NCBI GenBank assembly: GCA_028671895.1
Contig: CM053810.1
Location: 29,677,501 to 29,741,500 of the forward strand
Reading direction: 5' to 3'
DNA from: Oenanthe sinensis
Lineage: Eukaryota; Streptophyta; Magnoliopsida; Apiales; Apiaceae
DNA: 64,000 bases
The notes beneath the pieces were generated by a model, which did not search any database, was not told the DNA's origin, and saw nothing but the letters and a program-made list of their open reading frames with translations. This document shows positions 1-12,644 of this stretch, piece after piece. The position numbers were made by a program, and so were the translations under genes. Each line of letters opens with the position of its first letter. Position 1 is the stretch's first letter.

Positions 1-220
1 ACTTCTCGATTGACTCAGCTTTACTACTTCTCGAATGCTCTTTTTGCTAACTTCTCGAATTGTTTGTCTGGACTTCTCGAATGAGTAACATTTCACACTA
101 CTCGAATGGCTTCAATATTTTGACTTCTCGAATGACTGACTTCTCGATCGAATACTGAACTAATGAGTGTGTCTTGAGACTTCTTGACCAGTTACATAGT
201 TCTGACTTCTCGACTGAGTA
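1..220. repeat. Reiterated ACTTCTCGA motif cluster in LTR A
   Basis: About ten copies of ACTTCTCGA, several extended to ACTTCTCGAATGA, are dispersed at irregular spacing of roughly 12-60 bases. They are not a strict tandem array. They lie in the LTR part upstream of transcription, so a role as binding sites for a transcription factor is an inference. Confidence 0.7.
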
Positions 221-474
221 CTTGCCTTCGTAAAATTTTCAGGTAGCTGTCCTTATTTCTCCAAAAAGTCTTCTTTGTCTTGTTGCATGATTCAACTTGA
301 ATCTTTTAACAGACTTTATTCTTGACTTTATTTATAACTTGAAGTACAATATGATTAGACTTCTATCTGCAATAATACATAGAAATATCTAAATCACTAC
401 CCTATTACAGAAGTACTAACTATGTTATAGCAAGACAAATAATTACATAGGGTACGTTTTATTTGGGTCCAACA
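1..474 (-). repeat. Element A: partial LTR (start of 3' LTR, minus strand)
   Basis: Read on the minus strand this LTR starts TGTTGGACCC at 474, right after a purine-rich tract, and runs off the left edge of the window. It is the 3' LTR of a SIRE-like copia element whose last reading frame lies at 530-1033. Positions 1-220 hold many copies of a motif ACTTCTCGA(ATGA), an enhancer-like repeat comparable to the arrays in LTRs C and E. The LTR's far end and target duplication are outside the window. Confidence 0.75.
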
Positions 475-490
475 ATCTCCCCCAATTTGG
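475..490 (-). other. Polypurine tract of element A
   Basis: The minus-strand sequence CCAAATTGGGGGAGAT abuts the LTR start at 474. This is the usual plus-strand primer site of copia elements and fixes the LTR boundary. Confidence 0.8.
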
Positions 491-529
491 AAAATGATCA
501 ATTTTACAAATTAATACAAGATATCAAGC

Positions 530-1033
530 CTACATATTCCGTTGTTGATGATTTGCCTGATCATATCTTTCTTTTCTTTCTCTTTCCTCCATTGCCTTGT
601 TCTCTTCAATAGCCTCTAGAATCTGTTGTCTGGCCATAACTTCTTCAATCAATATTGCATCCTTCAACATGTCAGCAGCAATTTTAAGGGTTTGCATATG
701 ATAGTCTTGAATAAACTTGAGTCTGATTTTGATAGTTGCTCCACTTCTCAGTTTGAATTCAATTATATTAGGATCCTTGAACACTCTGCACTTTCCATGC
801 CTTCTCAATTCTTCAGACAACTTTTCTATTCTTTCATCATCCTTCCTCTTCCTGTCAACCATCTCCTCTATATATTTGACTTTGTCAATCTTCTTCTAAT
901 ATTTCTTTGCCACGTACTCAGCCATTTCCATCATATTCGATTTATCAATCATGCTTCTCTTGTCAAATAAGCTAATCAATCTTCTAATGTCATGAGTGGT
1001 AGAATTTGAGTTATCATGATGGAAACCTCTTTC
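530..1033 (-). pseudogene. Element A: 3'-terminal ORF fragment (SIRE 'env-like' position)
   Basis: One minus-strand frame runs from the junction with LTR 1034 to a stop at 530, interrupted by a single TAG near 900. The longest open part is 110 aa. It is highly charged, lysine/glutamate rich and helical in character, with no signal peptide and no membrane segment. It lies directly upstream of the polypurine tract, where SIRE/Maximus elements carry their extra ORF, and its charged C-terminus resembles in style the end of the large third ORF of element E (29947-34077). I see no clear sequence match between the two. Its 5' part is lost because element B inserted at 1034. Confidence 0.5.
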
Positions 1034-2207
1034 TGTTAGTAATTGTGCTCTAGAGACAATACTTTTTATAATTTAAGGAAAATATTTATTATTAAGGATT
1101 ATGTTTTATTGATTATTATTTATTTATTATGTTTTATTTACTGCGTAATATATTGAAAACATAATAAATGTCCTTGGAATTTTGATACGTATTATATATC
1201 ATTAAGTATATGACTTAAAAATGAGATTATATGAATAGTATCTTATTTCTAAAATTCCCTAGTCGAGTATTATTATTTAAGGACAATAATAATGCACAAA
1301 GACTAGTATGTTTTTTGACAGATGACCACATCTCATTGGTCATAGGTATGGTGATACTAAAGTCAAGAACATAAGTGCATGTATCAATGCATGGCACTGG
1401 AATGACCCGTCGTGAGATTTTACATGTTAAATAAGTGTCATAAGTAATTCTCACTGTGATAATGGTGTAATGATCCTTAGACCTCAAATCATTATATTTC
1501 TATACGAGAATTAATATACTTTGATTACATTAAAAGTTACCTTTGACCGGGTGATGATAAAAGTGGACATTGGGTATATTATGAATCGTATGAGAAATAT
1601 GAATGATCTAGATGAGATTTAATCTTCCTAATTTTAGGAGTGATATTACTGGCCTCTTGTTTGAGTGAGACTATGAAATGCACGGCCGTGCTCAAATGTT
1701 GATTTGATTTTGATAGTCTACTCATCGATCAAGAAAATAAAGATTAAATTATGAAGAGGATGACACGAGACATGCCTTGAGTTTAATCTATAATATCAAG
1801 ATTAAAAAGATTATATTACATGGAATATTATTCACGAAAGGCTTAATCGAATCACCGATTTATTATTATTACTTGGGTAGCAATGATGTATTACTAGATG
1901 CCGCTCATTGTTTACAATTTTAATTAGATATTAAAATTGTTGCCAACATAATAATAACCTACAGGGTCACACACAAAGAACGCTTGAAGGAGAAATAATT
2001 TAAATTAAATAAGTAATTTATTTTATTTATGATATTAATTAAGTATGACTTAATTAATTATATAAATAGAATAAATGAATTATTTAAACTAATTCCAAAA
2101 TTAATAATTAATTAATTAAGTGAGACTTAATTAAATAATTTAGAATTTTGGATTAGTATTAATTATAATTGGATTATAATTAGAAAACTTATTCATCTCT
2201 CTATATA
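1034..2207 (+). repeat. LTR in plus orientation, left arm of a palindrome (probable 5' LTR of B)
   Basis: It starts with the LTR terminus TGTTAGTAATTG exactly where element A's ORF stops, so 1034 is a true integration edge. It is truncated on its right: about 350 bases of the LTR's 3' end, plus primer site, are absent when compared with the complete LTR at 9123-10648. It is about 97% identical to the inverted LTR at 2288-3456. By position it should be B's 5' LTR, but B's 3' LTR at 43912 is clearly more diverged from it. Gene conversion between palindrome arms could explain this. Confidence 0.7.
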
Positions 2208-2287
2208 ACAGATGTAAAGATATTATATAGAGATGTAACAGATGTAAAGAAGTTGTAAAGGTCCAGATGTAACAGATGTAAAGATAT
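2208..2287. other. Patchwork spacer at palindrome centre
   Basis: Eighty bases separate the two inverted LTR arms. They are built from repeated short pieces: CAGATGTAAAGATATTATAT occurs at 2208 and again at 2268, with more copies of AGATGTAACAGATGTAAAG in between. This looks like filler DNA copied from nearby ends during joining of a break. That origin is inferred. Confidence 0.6.
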
Positions 2288-3456
2288 TATATAGAGAGAT
2301 GAATAAGTTTTCTAATTATAATCCAATTATAATTAATACTAATCCAAAATTCTAAATTATTTAATTAAGTCTCACTTAATTAATTAATTATTAATTTTGG
2401 AATTAGTTTAAATAATTCATTTATTCTATTTATATAATTAATTAAGTCATACTTAATTAATATCATAAATAAAATAAATTACTTATTTAATTTAAATTAT
2501 TTCTCCTTCAAGCGTTTTTTGTGTGTGACCCTGTAGGTTATTATTACGTTGGCAACAATTTTAATATCTAATTAAAATTGTAAACAATGAGCGGCATCTA
2601 GTAATACATCATTGCTACCCAAGTAATAATAATAAATCGGTGATTCGATTAAGCCTTTCGTCAATAATGTTCCATGTAATATAATCCCTTTAATCTTGAT
2701 ATTATAGATTAAACTCAAGGCATGTCTCGTGTCATCCTCTTCATAATTTAATCTTATTTTCTTGATCGATGAGTAGACTATTAAAATCAAATCAACATTT
2801 GAGCACGGCCGTGCATTTCATAGTCTCACTCAAACAAGAGGCCAATAATATCACTCCTAAAATTAGGATGATTAAATCCCATCTAGATCATTCATATTTC
2901 TCATACGATTCATAATATACCCAATGTCCACTTTTATCATCACCCGGTCAAAGGTAACTTTTAATGTAATCAAAGTATATTAATTCTCGTATAGAAATAT
3001 AATGATTCTAGGTCTAAGGATCATTACACCATTATCACAGTGAGAATTACTTATGACACTTACTTAACATGTAGAATCTCACGGCGGGTCATTCCAGTGT
3101 CATGCATTGATACATGCACTTATGTTCTTGACTTTAGTATCCCCATACCTATGACCAATGAGATGTAGTCATCTGTCAAGAAACATACTAGTCTTTGTGC
3201 ATTATTATTGTCCTTAAATAATAATACTCGACTAGGGAATTTTAGGAATAAGATACTATTCATATAATCTCATTTTTAAGTCACATACTTAAAGATATAT
3301 AATACGTATCAAAATTCCAAGGACATTTATTATGCTTTAAATTTATTACGCAGTAAATAAAACATAATAAATAATAATCAATAAAACATAATCCTTAATA
3401 ATAAATATTTTGCTTAAAATATAAAAAGTATTGTCTCTAGAGCACAATTACTAACA
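2288..3456 (-). repeat. Element D 3' LTR, truncated; right arm of palindrome
   Basis: The minus-strand LTR begins TGTTAGTAATTGTGC at 3456 beside the polypurine tract and matches the 5' LTR at 9123-10648 closely (about a dozen differences by eye over some 1.17 kb). The last roughly 350 bases, including the CA terminus, are missing at 2288. Confidence 0.85.
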
Positions 3457-3472
3457 ATCTCCCACTTGCACT
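3457..3472 (-). other. Polypurine tract of element D
   Basis: Minus-strand GCAAGTGGGAGAT directly precedes the 3' LTR start at 3456, matching the tracts of Y (58480) and B (43899). Confidence 0.8.
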
Positions 3473-5900
3473 AGAGCCAATTACCCAAGTATCCAATACT
3501 CATGGAACTAGTGTGACTTTCGTGCTTCTGCTGCGACAAAGCCTTAGTCAGTGTGTCTGCAATATTATTATTAGTATACACTTTATATATATGTATATCT
3601 CCTTGATCATTAATCTCATTAATTAGGTGATATCTCCTAAGTACATGCCCAAGAGCCTCCTTGGCTGCTTCACAAGCATCAATATACTCAGGTTCTATTG
3701 TAAAATCAACAATTGTCTTTGCTGTGAACCATTCCAGCATACAACATCTCAATAAAACACAAAGCCAGACAGAAACATTAAATTATCGTTATCTGTCTAG
3801 AAACCAGTATCACTGAAACCTCTTACAACTAGCTTCACATCTCCTCCATATAACAAGAATGAATCTTTAGTCCTCTTTAAGTACTTAAGAATATTCTTGA
3901 CTGTCGTCCAGTGACCTTCACCTAGATTAGATCGGTATCTACTCATCATGGTTAAAGCATACGAGACATCAGGACAAGTATATATCATTGCATACATTAT
4001 AAAACCAATTGCTGACGCATATGGAATTTTACTCATGCAGTCCCTATCATCCAATGATTTAGGACAAATTTTATTTTGAGATCACTATCCCATGAGACAT
4101 TGGGACATATCCATTTTAGTCTCTTTGCATTTGAAATCGATGCAAAACTTTGTCAATGTATGTACTCTAAATTAGGCCGATCAATCACCTTGATCTATCT
4201 CTATAGATCTCGATCCCTAATATATATGTCACATCGCCTAAGTCTTTCATTGAGAAATTATTTCTCAACCAAGTCTTCACAGTCTGTAGAGAAAGAATGT
4301 CATTCCCTATTAGTAATATATCATCAACATATAATACTAGGAATGCCATATGGCTCCCACTAAACTTCTTGTAAACACAAGTTTCATCTTCATTCTGAAT
4401 AAAGTCAAACTCTTTTTGACTGTTTCATGAAAATAAATGTTCCATCTCCTCGAGGCCTGCTTTAATCCATAAATGGATCGACGCAACTTACATACATTTC
4501 CAGCATCCTTTAGATCAACAAAACCCTTAGGGTGTGTCATGTACACATCCATATCTTCTTCAAGGCTCTCATTTAAGAAAGCGGTTTTGACATCCATTTG
4601 CCAGATTTCATAGTCATAGTAAGCAGCTATAGCAAGAAAAATCCTGATGGACATGACCATAACAACTGGTGAAAAGGTCTCATCATAGTCAATACCATGA
4701 ATTTTCTTGAAACCTTTTGCCACCAATCGTGTCTTATAGGTCTGTACATTAGCATCCATGTCGGTCTTCTTCTTGAAAACCCACTTGCACCCTATAGGTT
4801 TTACCCCTTCAGGTGGATCAACCAAAGTCCATACTTGATTAGTATACATGGATTCCATCTCAGATTTAATGGCATCCTGCATCTCTTAGAATCTGGAGTG
4901 TTTATAGTATCTAGGTAGGTGAGAGGCTCATCTTCATCCACAAGCATCACATCACCATCTTGAGTCAAGAGAAATCCATATTATCTCTCGGGCTCATGGC
5001 GAATCCTACTAAACCTACGAACACTTGTGTTTCTTGAGCAGTATTATTTTTCTTGTACATTCTACTCAGGTTCCTCCACTGGTTCAACGTTATCATGTGG
5101 GTCTCAAACTTCATTGAGATCTATTATCCTCCCACTGTCTCTCAGCAATTCGAGCAACAAACACTTTGTTCTCGGAAGGATTATAGAAAGAATAACCCTT
5201 TGTTTCAGTTGGGTATTCCACAAAATTACATTTGTCTGATTTTGGTCCTAGCTTGTCAGAGATTAGACGTTTCACAAACACTTCACATCCCCAAAATTTT
5301 ATAAATGACATGTTGTGACGTTGCTCAGTCCATATCTCATAAGGAGTCTTTTGAACCAATTTAGTAGGAACACAGTTAAGTGTATGTGGAGCCGTTTCCA
5401 GGGTGCAACCCCAGAAACTAATTGGAAGATTCATTGACTCAACATTGATCGCACCATGTCCAACAAGATGTGATCTCTCCTATCAAAAAAAACTTTTCTT
5501 TGATATTTTCTACTTCATCTTTATAGTCTTTGAACTTTTCAAATGATTCGGATTAGTTCTTCAAAAGATACATATATCCGTATCTACTAAAATAATTAGT
5601 AAATTTTATGAAGTTAATAAAATCTACCTTTTGTCATCGTACACATATGACCACATACATCACTGTGTATAAGTCATACCCATTCAATGATCACTTCACC
5701 ATGTCCGGTAAAAGGAGCTTTAGTCATTTTACCAAATAAACCAAGATTCGCATGCTTTTGTATGATTCATAATCAAACTTATCCATGAATGCATCTTTAT
5801 GTATTCTGAAAATGCGTTTCTTATTAATACGGCCTCAACAACAGTGCCAAAGGTAATATTTGATTTGAGTCACTTTAGAACATATAAATTGTTAATTAGA
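3471..5900 (-). pseudogene. Element D pol pseudogene (integrase, RT, RNase H)
   Basis: Open pieces at 5434-5111 (integrase C-terminal part), 4882-4337 (RT, with DVKTAFLN and a YGLKQASR motif), 4054-3797 and 3752-3471 (RNase H and C-terminal region) are in different frames. The YVDD motif is still recognisable near 4320-4310. By comparison with Y, about 70 integrase residues are deleted around 5435-5500, removing the second catalytic Asp and the Glu of the D,D(35)E triad, so D cannot integrate on its own. The protease/integrase zinc region (about 5700-5900) is recognisable only as scraps such as HKDAFMDKFDYESY. Confidence 0.8.
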
Positions 5901-6932
5901 TGTGCAACATTATAAGGCTCATCATCAAAATAGAATAAACAACTATTGTTATAAAATGAAAAAGCCTTTCTTGTCCAAACAAGAAACTGAAATAATGTCT
6001 CTGCCAATTGCAAGCACGCTATAACAATTATTAAGTTCTAAATTTTCCTTATAGGCCAAAAATTAAGTAACGAGTTCCTCGAACCAGAGTAACTATCTTT
6101 ACTCCAATTCCAACCCGATACCTTAAGCTTGACTCTTATTGATCATCATCTTCCGATCTTCCAATTAAGCATGACAGTTTAATTTCCAGTCTCCCAACTT
6201 TCCACAGAAGTGACAATCGTCTTCTTTATCAACACCTCATTCAGACTTTAGAGTCTGCTTTAGGGATTGGACTTTGGTTTGACAACGGAACTAGATCAAA
6301 TCTTCTCCTTGCCTTTCCATTTTCCTTTCCCTTTTGCATTCCCTATGTTTACCATCAATATAGTAGTAGTTCATGCATTTATCATATTACTTTCAGCAGT
6401 TCTCAACATGCTTAGAAACTCAATGGGTGTTTTACCAATCTTATTCACTTTATTGTTCATAACAAAATAAGAATAATATTTGTCCAAAGATTGTAAGACC
6501 AAATCTAACTGTCTCCAGACCAATCTGGAAACCCAAAATATCAATGGTATTCATTATACCCTATAATCTTTAGAACATGTGGTGTAACCGGGTCTCACTC
6601 TCCCTACTTGTAAGTGTATAGTGCCCTTTCAAATATATCTTGTGCTCAATCGTTTCATAAGCATCTATCTGCTTGTATTGCTTCTTAAGCTTAGCACATA
6701 TATTTGCGAGCATGAGACATGAAACATCAGTCGCAACATCAATTTGCTTCCAATAAGCACTATGATTTGCACATGTTACATTCTCAACTTTAAGAGCAGG
6801 GGAAGAGATTTGACTAATATCGTGGTGCCCGAGGACGATCCTCAAGCTCCTATGTCAGTCAAGGAAATATATTCTCGTCAACTTGTCCTTCTCAAGAACT
6901 GATCGCATAGAGAAGTTGTTTGTGTTTATCAT
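5901..6932 (-). pseudogene. Element D gag pseudogene
   Basis: The frame starts at an ATG at 6932, matching the Gag starts of B and Y (N-terminal NTNNFS..LEKDKLT pattern). It is broken by a stop and frameshifts within the first 40 codons; the longest open part is 6845-6570. A degraded zinc knuckle (CHFCGKLGDWKLNC, about 6216-6175) has Asp where the zinc-binding His should be. The product would normally form the virus-like particle shell; this copy cannot. Confidence 0.75.
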
Positions 6933-9109
6933 TTGATATCTACAATATTAAAATGCATAAAATAAACTAGGTTGCAAATTTAATATTAATTATGTTTAAG
7001 TGATTATGGTATATCATCATATACCTCCCACTATTTTTATCAAACTAATAGCCCTTACTATTAATTTGGAAAGTATATCCCATAATTCATTCTAGTGAGC
7101 CAAGATCCATATTTCATCATGTCCTAAGTCAACCACTGGAAGTCCTTAGAAAATGATTATTTAGGTAGACAAAAGTTGTCAATTATATCATATATAATTC
7201 TTGGATAGTTTGGTGAACAACGATTGATCTTATCTATCTAATAGACTTTTAACCAAACTCCATGCTTCTAAGTTCATAATAGTTGAATATAACCGTTTAT
7301 TTTCACTTATTATGACGACTCAGTTAAGTTAGACCCAATGATACAACGGCCGAATATAACCGTTTATATTCGTCGCATCTCACCACGATAGATAGGAGTC
7401 CCCTGCCACTGACAGTCCTTCCCCTTATCGATCTAGGATTCGATGAGTGTTCATTCATTGGAAAGCATCCGAGTAAAACTTAATATTTTGTTAAGGGGTT
7501 TTAGAAAATTTATAACGATCATGATCACATCATAAAGAGATCCTCAATTTTTCCTTGAACCAAATATTTCAAATCGACATCTTAAATTGTTCATTTCCCA
7601 GGTAGATGGAGGATACTAATGGTCACACTTAAAACCCATCAGCCTTACGAATACGCATATCCGCTTTTGTCAGAAAATCCCAATTATAGATATCAAAAAT
7701 CCATATTTAATTCCGTGTTTTAAAAATCCATATTTCATAAACACAAGAATCTCATGATCGTTTGTTAATTTTAAAATCTTGAATCGTTACAGATTTTATC
7801 TTGTTTAAGCAAACATGGCATGGGTGTCGTATCTAATACATACATGATTAATCAATATTAAGCATGCATCTCAATTATATCTACGCATACATACCAATAC
7901 ATGCAATCATATACATATATGTAATGTGCGTAAATTAAACGTGTTTGGTTATGGCCCCATCCTATATGATATTTCCAAGCTAATGGAAATATCAAGGTCA
8001 GTCTATGGTGGTTTTAAAAATACTATCTATTACATGTCTTCTTTCTTCATTGCTCCATCATCCCCTTTTGGATTGCCTCCTTGCTTGCAAGTCTTCATTG
8101 ATAATTACATTGAATAATAAAAATAAAACTATTCTAATGAAATTACAAGAAGAACTCGAGTTACATTCGAGATAATTAAATTACAATGAATAAACGACAT
8201 GCAAGTCGTATTTAGAAACCAAAACCATAAATCAAAACCACTATCCTATGGGTCTTTAGGCCATAACCATCCACCATGCTATCATATAACACATATAATA
8301 TATCTCATATTATATAATCATATCATATAATCATATATACAAATTTCGAAATTTCAGAAAATTAAAAACAGATTTCTGAAGACAATAAATCACTATTTCG
8401 AAGCCCTGAACGATGTCAAACGCCTTACAGACCCGTCGGTGATAGCGTTGCTATCAGTTTTGTTCATTGACCCGATTCCAGTCAGAAAACACATATCGTT
8501 TACGAAAATCGGATACGGCAGTCAGATTTCTCCAAATCTGACGGTGTTTCAGAAATCGTATCATATACAATTCTCATAACAAAAACAAGCATATATCATA
8601 TATACATATACAGAGATACATACAATCATCATATGATTATACATTACATGAATATCATATATTCATAATATATACATACATATACTCAAAATTTTAGAAA
8701 ATTAAATAATTTTCAAAAAATCATAAATTACCGTTTTAGAGGCTGTAACGACATCTAATGGCTTACATACGCAGAGCTGACAATGTCAGTATTGCTCAGT
8801 GACCCGATTCCAGTCAGAAAACACATATCGTTTGCGAAAATCGGACAACGGACACAGATTTCAGAAAATCAACGGCAGCCGTTTCAGAATTCGTATCGAA
8901 TACGATTCTCATAATAAGAACAAACATGTATCATATACATACATCAACACACATAATCATCACATGATTATATATCATAAAATATCATATATTCATAATA
9001 TATATAAACATATACATATTGTATCAATATAAAATCATGATAGATCGCATACATGCTTATATATCAAAAACTGTTAACCACATAGCCGAATTAAAACGTT
9101 TCGCAAGTA
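6933..9109 (-). other. Element D 5' leader (noncoding)
   Basis: About 2.2 kb between primer site and gag ATG, AT-rich, no supportable gene. It is alignable with the leaders of B (10649-12017) and Y (52658-54518). It contains the conserved hairpin at 7352-7371, and a partly duplicated block: two similar stretches at about 8340-8600 and 8700-8900 both hold CCCGATTCCAGTCAGAAAAC. Confidence 0.7.
7352..7371 (-). promoter_or_regulatory. Conserved leader hairpin in D
   Basis: The minus strand reads GAATATAAACGGTTATATTC, an 8-bp perfect stem closed by ACGG. The same hairpin is at 11575 in B and 54075 in Y. A role in RNA dimerisation or packaging is inferred. Confidence 0.5.
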
Positions 9110-9122
9110 GCTCTGATGCCAT
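9110..9122 (-). other. Primer binding site of element D
   Basis: Minus-strand ATGGCATCAGAGC follows the LTR's CA end at 9123. It pairs with the 3' end of plant initiator-Met tRNA with one deviation (TGGCATC for TGGTATC), the same variant as in Y. Confidence 0.8.
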
Positions 9123-10648
9123 TGAAGGGTTTCGTGACACAAACGCAGCGGAATAAACGTGAAAAATAAATCAAAATAGCGAAACCCTCCGCAGGATCCA
9201 TGCGAAAATAAAAGATTTAATTTGGAGATAAAGAATAAATACCTTTAGAAGCTTTAACAGTTCATTAATGGAAGATCAATGGAGGTCCAAAGCTTGTTTA
9301 ATCACCACGTATCCCGCTCTCGCGATCTACGCTCTACGGTATCCACACGAACACTTTTCATGAAGGATTGATGTGTACTAGCACCCGAAAACTTCTTCTC
9401 TCTCTATCTTCCTCCTCTCTCAGAGCGGCTAGGGTTTTTTGTAAAATCTCTATTTATTAAATCAGCCCATAAAGAGATTATATAGAGAGAGAAATAAGTT
9501 TTCTAATTATAATCCAATTATAATTAATACTAATCCAAAATTCTAAATTATTTAATTAAGTCTCACTTAATTAATTAATTATTAATTTTAGAATTAGTTT
9601 AAGTAATTCATTTATTCTATTTATATAATTAATTAAGTCATACTTAATTAATATCATAAATAAAATAAATTACTTATTTAATTTAAATTATTTCTCCTTC
9701 AAGCGTTCTTTGTGTGTGACCCTGTAGGTTATTATTACGTTGGCAACAATTTTAATATCTAATTAAAATTGTAAACAATGACCGGCATCTAGTAATACAT
9801 CATTGCTACCCAAGTAATAATAATAAATCGGTGATTCGATTAAGCCTTTCGTCAATAATGTTCTATGTAATATAATCCCTTTAATCTTGATATTATAGAT
9901 TAAACTCAAGGCATGTCTCGTGTCATCCTCTTCATAATTTAATCTTTATTTTCTTGATCGATGAGTAGACTATTAAAATCAAATCAACATTTGAGCACGG
10001 CCGTGCATTTCATAGTCTCACTCAAACAAGAGGCCAATAATATCACTCTTAAAATTAGGATGATTAAATCCCATCTAGATCATTCATATTTCTCATACGA
10101 TTCATAATATACCCAATGTCCACTTTTATCATCACCCGGTCAAAGGTAACTTTTAATGTAATCAAAGTATATTAATTCTCGTATAGAAATATAATGATTC
10201 CAGGTCTAAGGATCATTACACCATTATCACAGTGAGAATTACTTATGACACTTACTTAACATGTAGAATCTCACGGCGGGTCATTCCAGTGCCATGCATT
10301 GATACATGCACTTATGTTCTTGACTTTAGTATCCCCATACCTATGACCAATGAGATGTAGTCATCTGTCAAGAAACATACTAGTCTTTGTGCATTATTAT
10401 TGTCCTTAAATAATAATACTCGACTAGGGAATTTTAGGAATAAGATACTATTCATATAATCTCATTTTTAAGTCACATACTTAAAGATATATAATACGTA
10501 TCAAAATTCCAAGGACATTTATTATGCTTTCAATTTATTACGCAGTAAATAAAACATAATAAATAATAATCAATAAAACATAATCCTTAATAATAAATAT
10601 TTTCCTTAAAATATAAAAAGTATTGTCTCTAGAGCACAATTACTAACA
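9123..10648 (-). repeat. Element D 5' LTR, complete (1526 bp)
   Basis: Minus-strand ends are TGTTAGTAATTG (10648) and CCCTTCA (9123), followed by the primer site. It is the only complete LTR of this subfamily here and serves as the ruler for the truncated copies at 1034-2207 and 2288-3456. Confidence 0.85.
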
Positions 10649-12017
10649 TATATGATATGTTTATATAATCTGAGATATATTACATGTGTTATGTGATAAC
10701 ATGGTGGATGGTTATGGCCTAAAGACCCATAGGATAGTGGTTTTGTTTTATGGTTTTGGTTTCTAAATACGACTTGCATGTCGTTTATTCATTGTAATTG
10801 TTAATCTCGAATGTAACTCGAGTTCTTCTTGTAATTTCATTAGAATAGATTTATTTATTATTCAATGTAATTGTTCAATGGAGACTTGAAAGCAAGGAAA
10901 CTAGGAGGCAATCCAGATGATGGAGCAATGAAGAAGATAAAGACATGTAATAGTGTAGTATTTGAAACCACCATAGATTGACCTTGATAATTCCATTAGC
11001 TTGGAAATATCACATAGGATGGTGCCATAACCAAACACGTTTAATTTACGCACAATACATATATGTATATGAATGCATGTGTAGATATGTATGTGTTGGA
11101 ATGATGTATGTATTAGATACGACACCCATGCCATGTCTGCTTAAGAAAGATAAAATCTGTAACGATTCAAGATTTTAAAATTAACAAATGATCATGAGAT
11201 TCTTGTGTTTATGAAATATGAATTTTAAAACACGGAATTAAATATGGATTTTGATATCTATAACTAGGATTTTCTGACAAAAGCGGATATGCGTATTCGT
11301 AAGGTTGATGGGTTTTAAGTGTGACGATTGGTATCCTCCATCTACCTGGGAAATGAACAATTTAAAATGTCAATTTGAAATATTTGGTTCAAGGAAAAAT
11401 TGAGGATCTCTTTATGATGTGATCATGATCGTTATAAATTTTCTAAACCCCTTAACAAAATATTAAGTTTTACTCGGATGCTTTCTAATGAATGAACACT
11501 CATCAAATCCTAGATCGATTCAGGGAAGGACTGTAAGTGGCAGCGGACTCCTATCTATCGTGGTGAGATGCGATGAATATAAACGGTTATATTCGGCCGT
11601 TGTATCATTGGGTCTAACTTAACTGAGTCGTCATAATAAAGTGAAAATAAACGGTTATATTCAGCCATTATGAACTTAAAAGCATAGAGTTTGGTTAAAA
11701 GTCTATTAGATAGATAAGATCAATCGTTGTTCACCAAACTATCCAAGAATTATATATGATATAATTGACAACTGTTGTCTACCTAAATAATCATTTTTTA
11801 AGGACTTCCAGTGGTTGACTTAGGATATGATGAAATACGGATCTTGGCTCACTAGAAAGAATTATGGGATATACTTTCTAAATTAATAGTAAGGGCTATT
11901 AATTTGATAAAAATAGTGGGAGATATATTATGAATATATCATAATCATTTGAACATAATAAATAACTCAGACAATCTAATGTTTATTTTATGCATTTTAA
12001 ACATTGTAGATATTTAA
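10649..12017 (+). other. Element B 5' leader, 5'-truncated
   Basis: This noncoding stretch aligns with the leaders of D and Y but starts about 0.8 kb inside them, so B's primer site and the first part of its leader are missing next to D's edge at 10648. It holds the conserved hairpin GAATATAAACGGTTATATTC at 11575-11594 and a second related copy of the AAACGGTTATATTC half near 11648. No gene is seen in it. Confidence 0.7.
11575..11594 (+). promoter_or_regulatory. Conserved leader hairpin in B
   Basis: Perfect 8-bp stem with an ACGG loop, identical to the copies in D and Y although flanking leader sequence has diverged. Confidence 0.5.
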
Positions 12018-12644
12018 ATGGCAAACAATACAAATACTTTCTCCGTACGAGCAACCCTTGAGAAGGACAAGCTGACAGGAACTAACTTCCTGGATTGGTA
12101 TAGGAATTTGAGGATTGTCCTCAGGCAAGAGCGTAAGCTCCATATCATTGAAATTCCTTCACCTTCTCCTCTTGCTGAGAATGCAACTCGCGTTCAGCAA
12201 AATGCTTATCAGAAGCATATTGATGATGTGAATGATATTGCATGTCTCATGCTGGCAACCATGAGTGCTGAGCTTCAAAAACAACATGAGCATATGGATA
12301 CTTATGAGATGATTGAACACCTTCAAAGAATGTTTGAGGGACAAGCTCGTCAAGAAAGGTTCGACACGAGCAAGGCACTGTATGCTTGCAAACAGGGAGA
12401 GCGTAAACCTGTTCAACCACATGTTCTGAATATGATAGGTTATATTGAGTATCTTGATACTTTGGGTTTCCCGATTGGTTTGGAAGCTCAGATTGACTTA
12501 ATCTTGCAATCTCTGAACCGCAACTATACTCATTTTGTTATGAACTACAATATGAATGAGATAGACAAAACACCCACTGAATTGTTGGCCATGTTACGAA
12601 CTACTGAAACCAACATGAAAAGGCTGAACCTGCTGCCATGTTGA
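12018..12644 (+). pseudogene. Element B gag, N-terminal part ended by a frameshift
   Basis: It encodes 208 aa resembling the first about 200 residues of Y's polyprotein: the copia capsid-type region (UBN2 / retrotransposon gag family), including the stretch ending in the TPTELLAMLR motif. ATG 12018 follows the leader as in Y. Relative to Y one base is missing near 12618, so the frame leaves Gag and stops at 12644 instead of continuing into nucleocapsid and protease. The next part continues in the frame at 12638. Confidence 0.85.

Larger units (their letters stand above)
2288..10648 (-). mobile_element. Element D: defective Angela-like copia element
   Basis: On the minus strand D has a complete 5' LTR (9123-10648), primer site (9110-9122), long leader, decayed gag (about 5901-6932), decayed pol (3471-5900), polypurine tract (3457-3472) and a truncated 3' LTR (2288-3456). 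It sits in the leader of B in the opposite direction: B's leader resumes at 10649, roughly 0.8 kb further in than expected. No target duplication can be checked because the left end is lost in the palindrome. D shares with B a two-codon insertion in RT (the DMDVYMT region), so they are the same subfamily. Confidence 0.8.

Noticed and set aside
7926..8117. Antisense ORF in D's leader with a similar one in B's leader (10901-11134 minus)
   Set aside because: The peptide similarity reflects conserved leader DNA. The frame is broken in Y and runs opposite to transcription.
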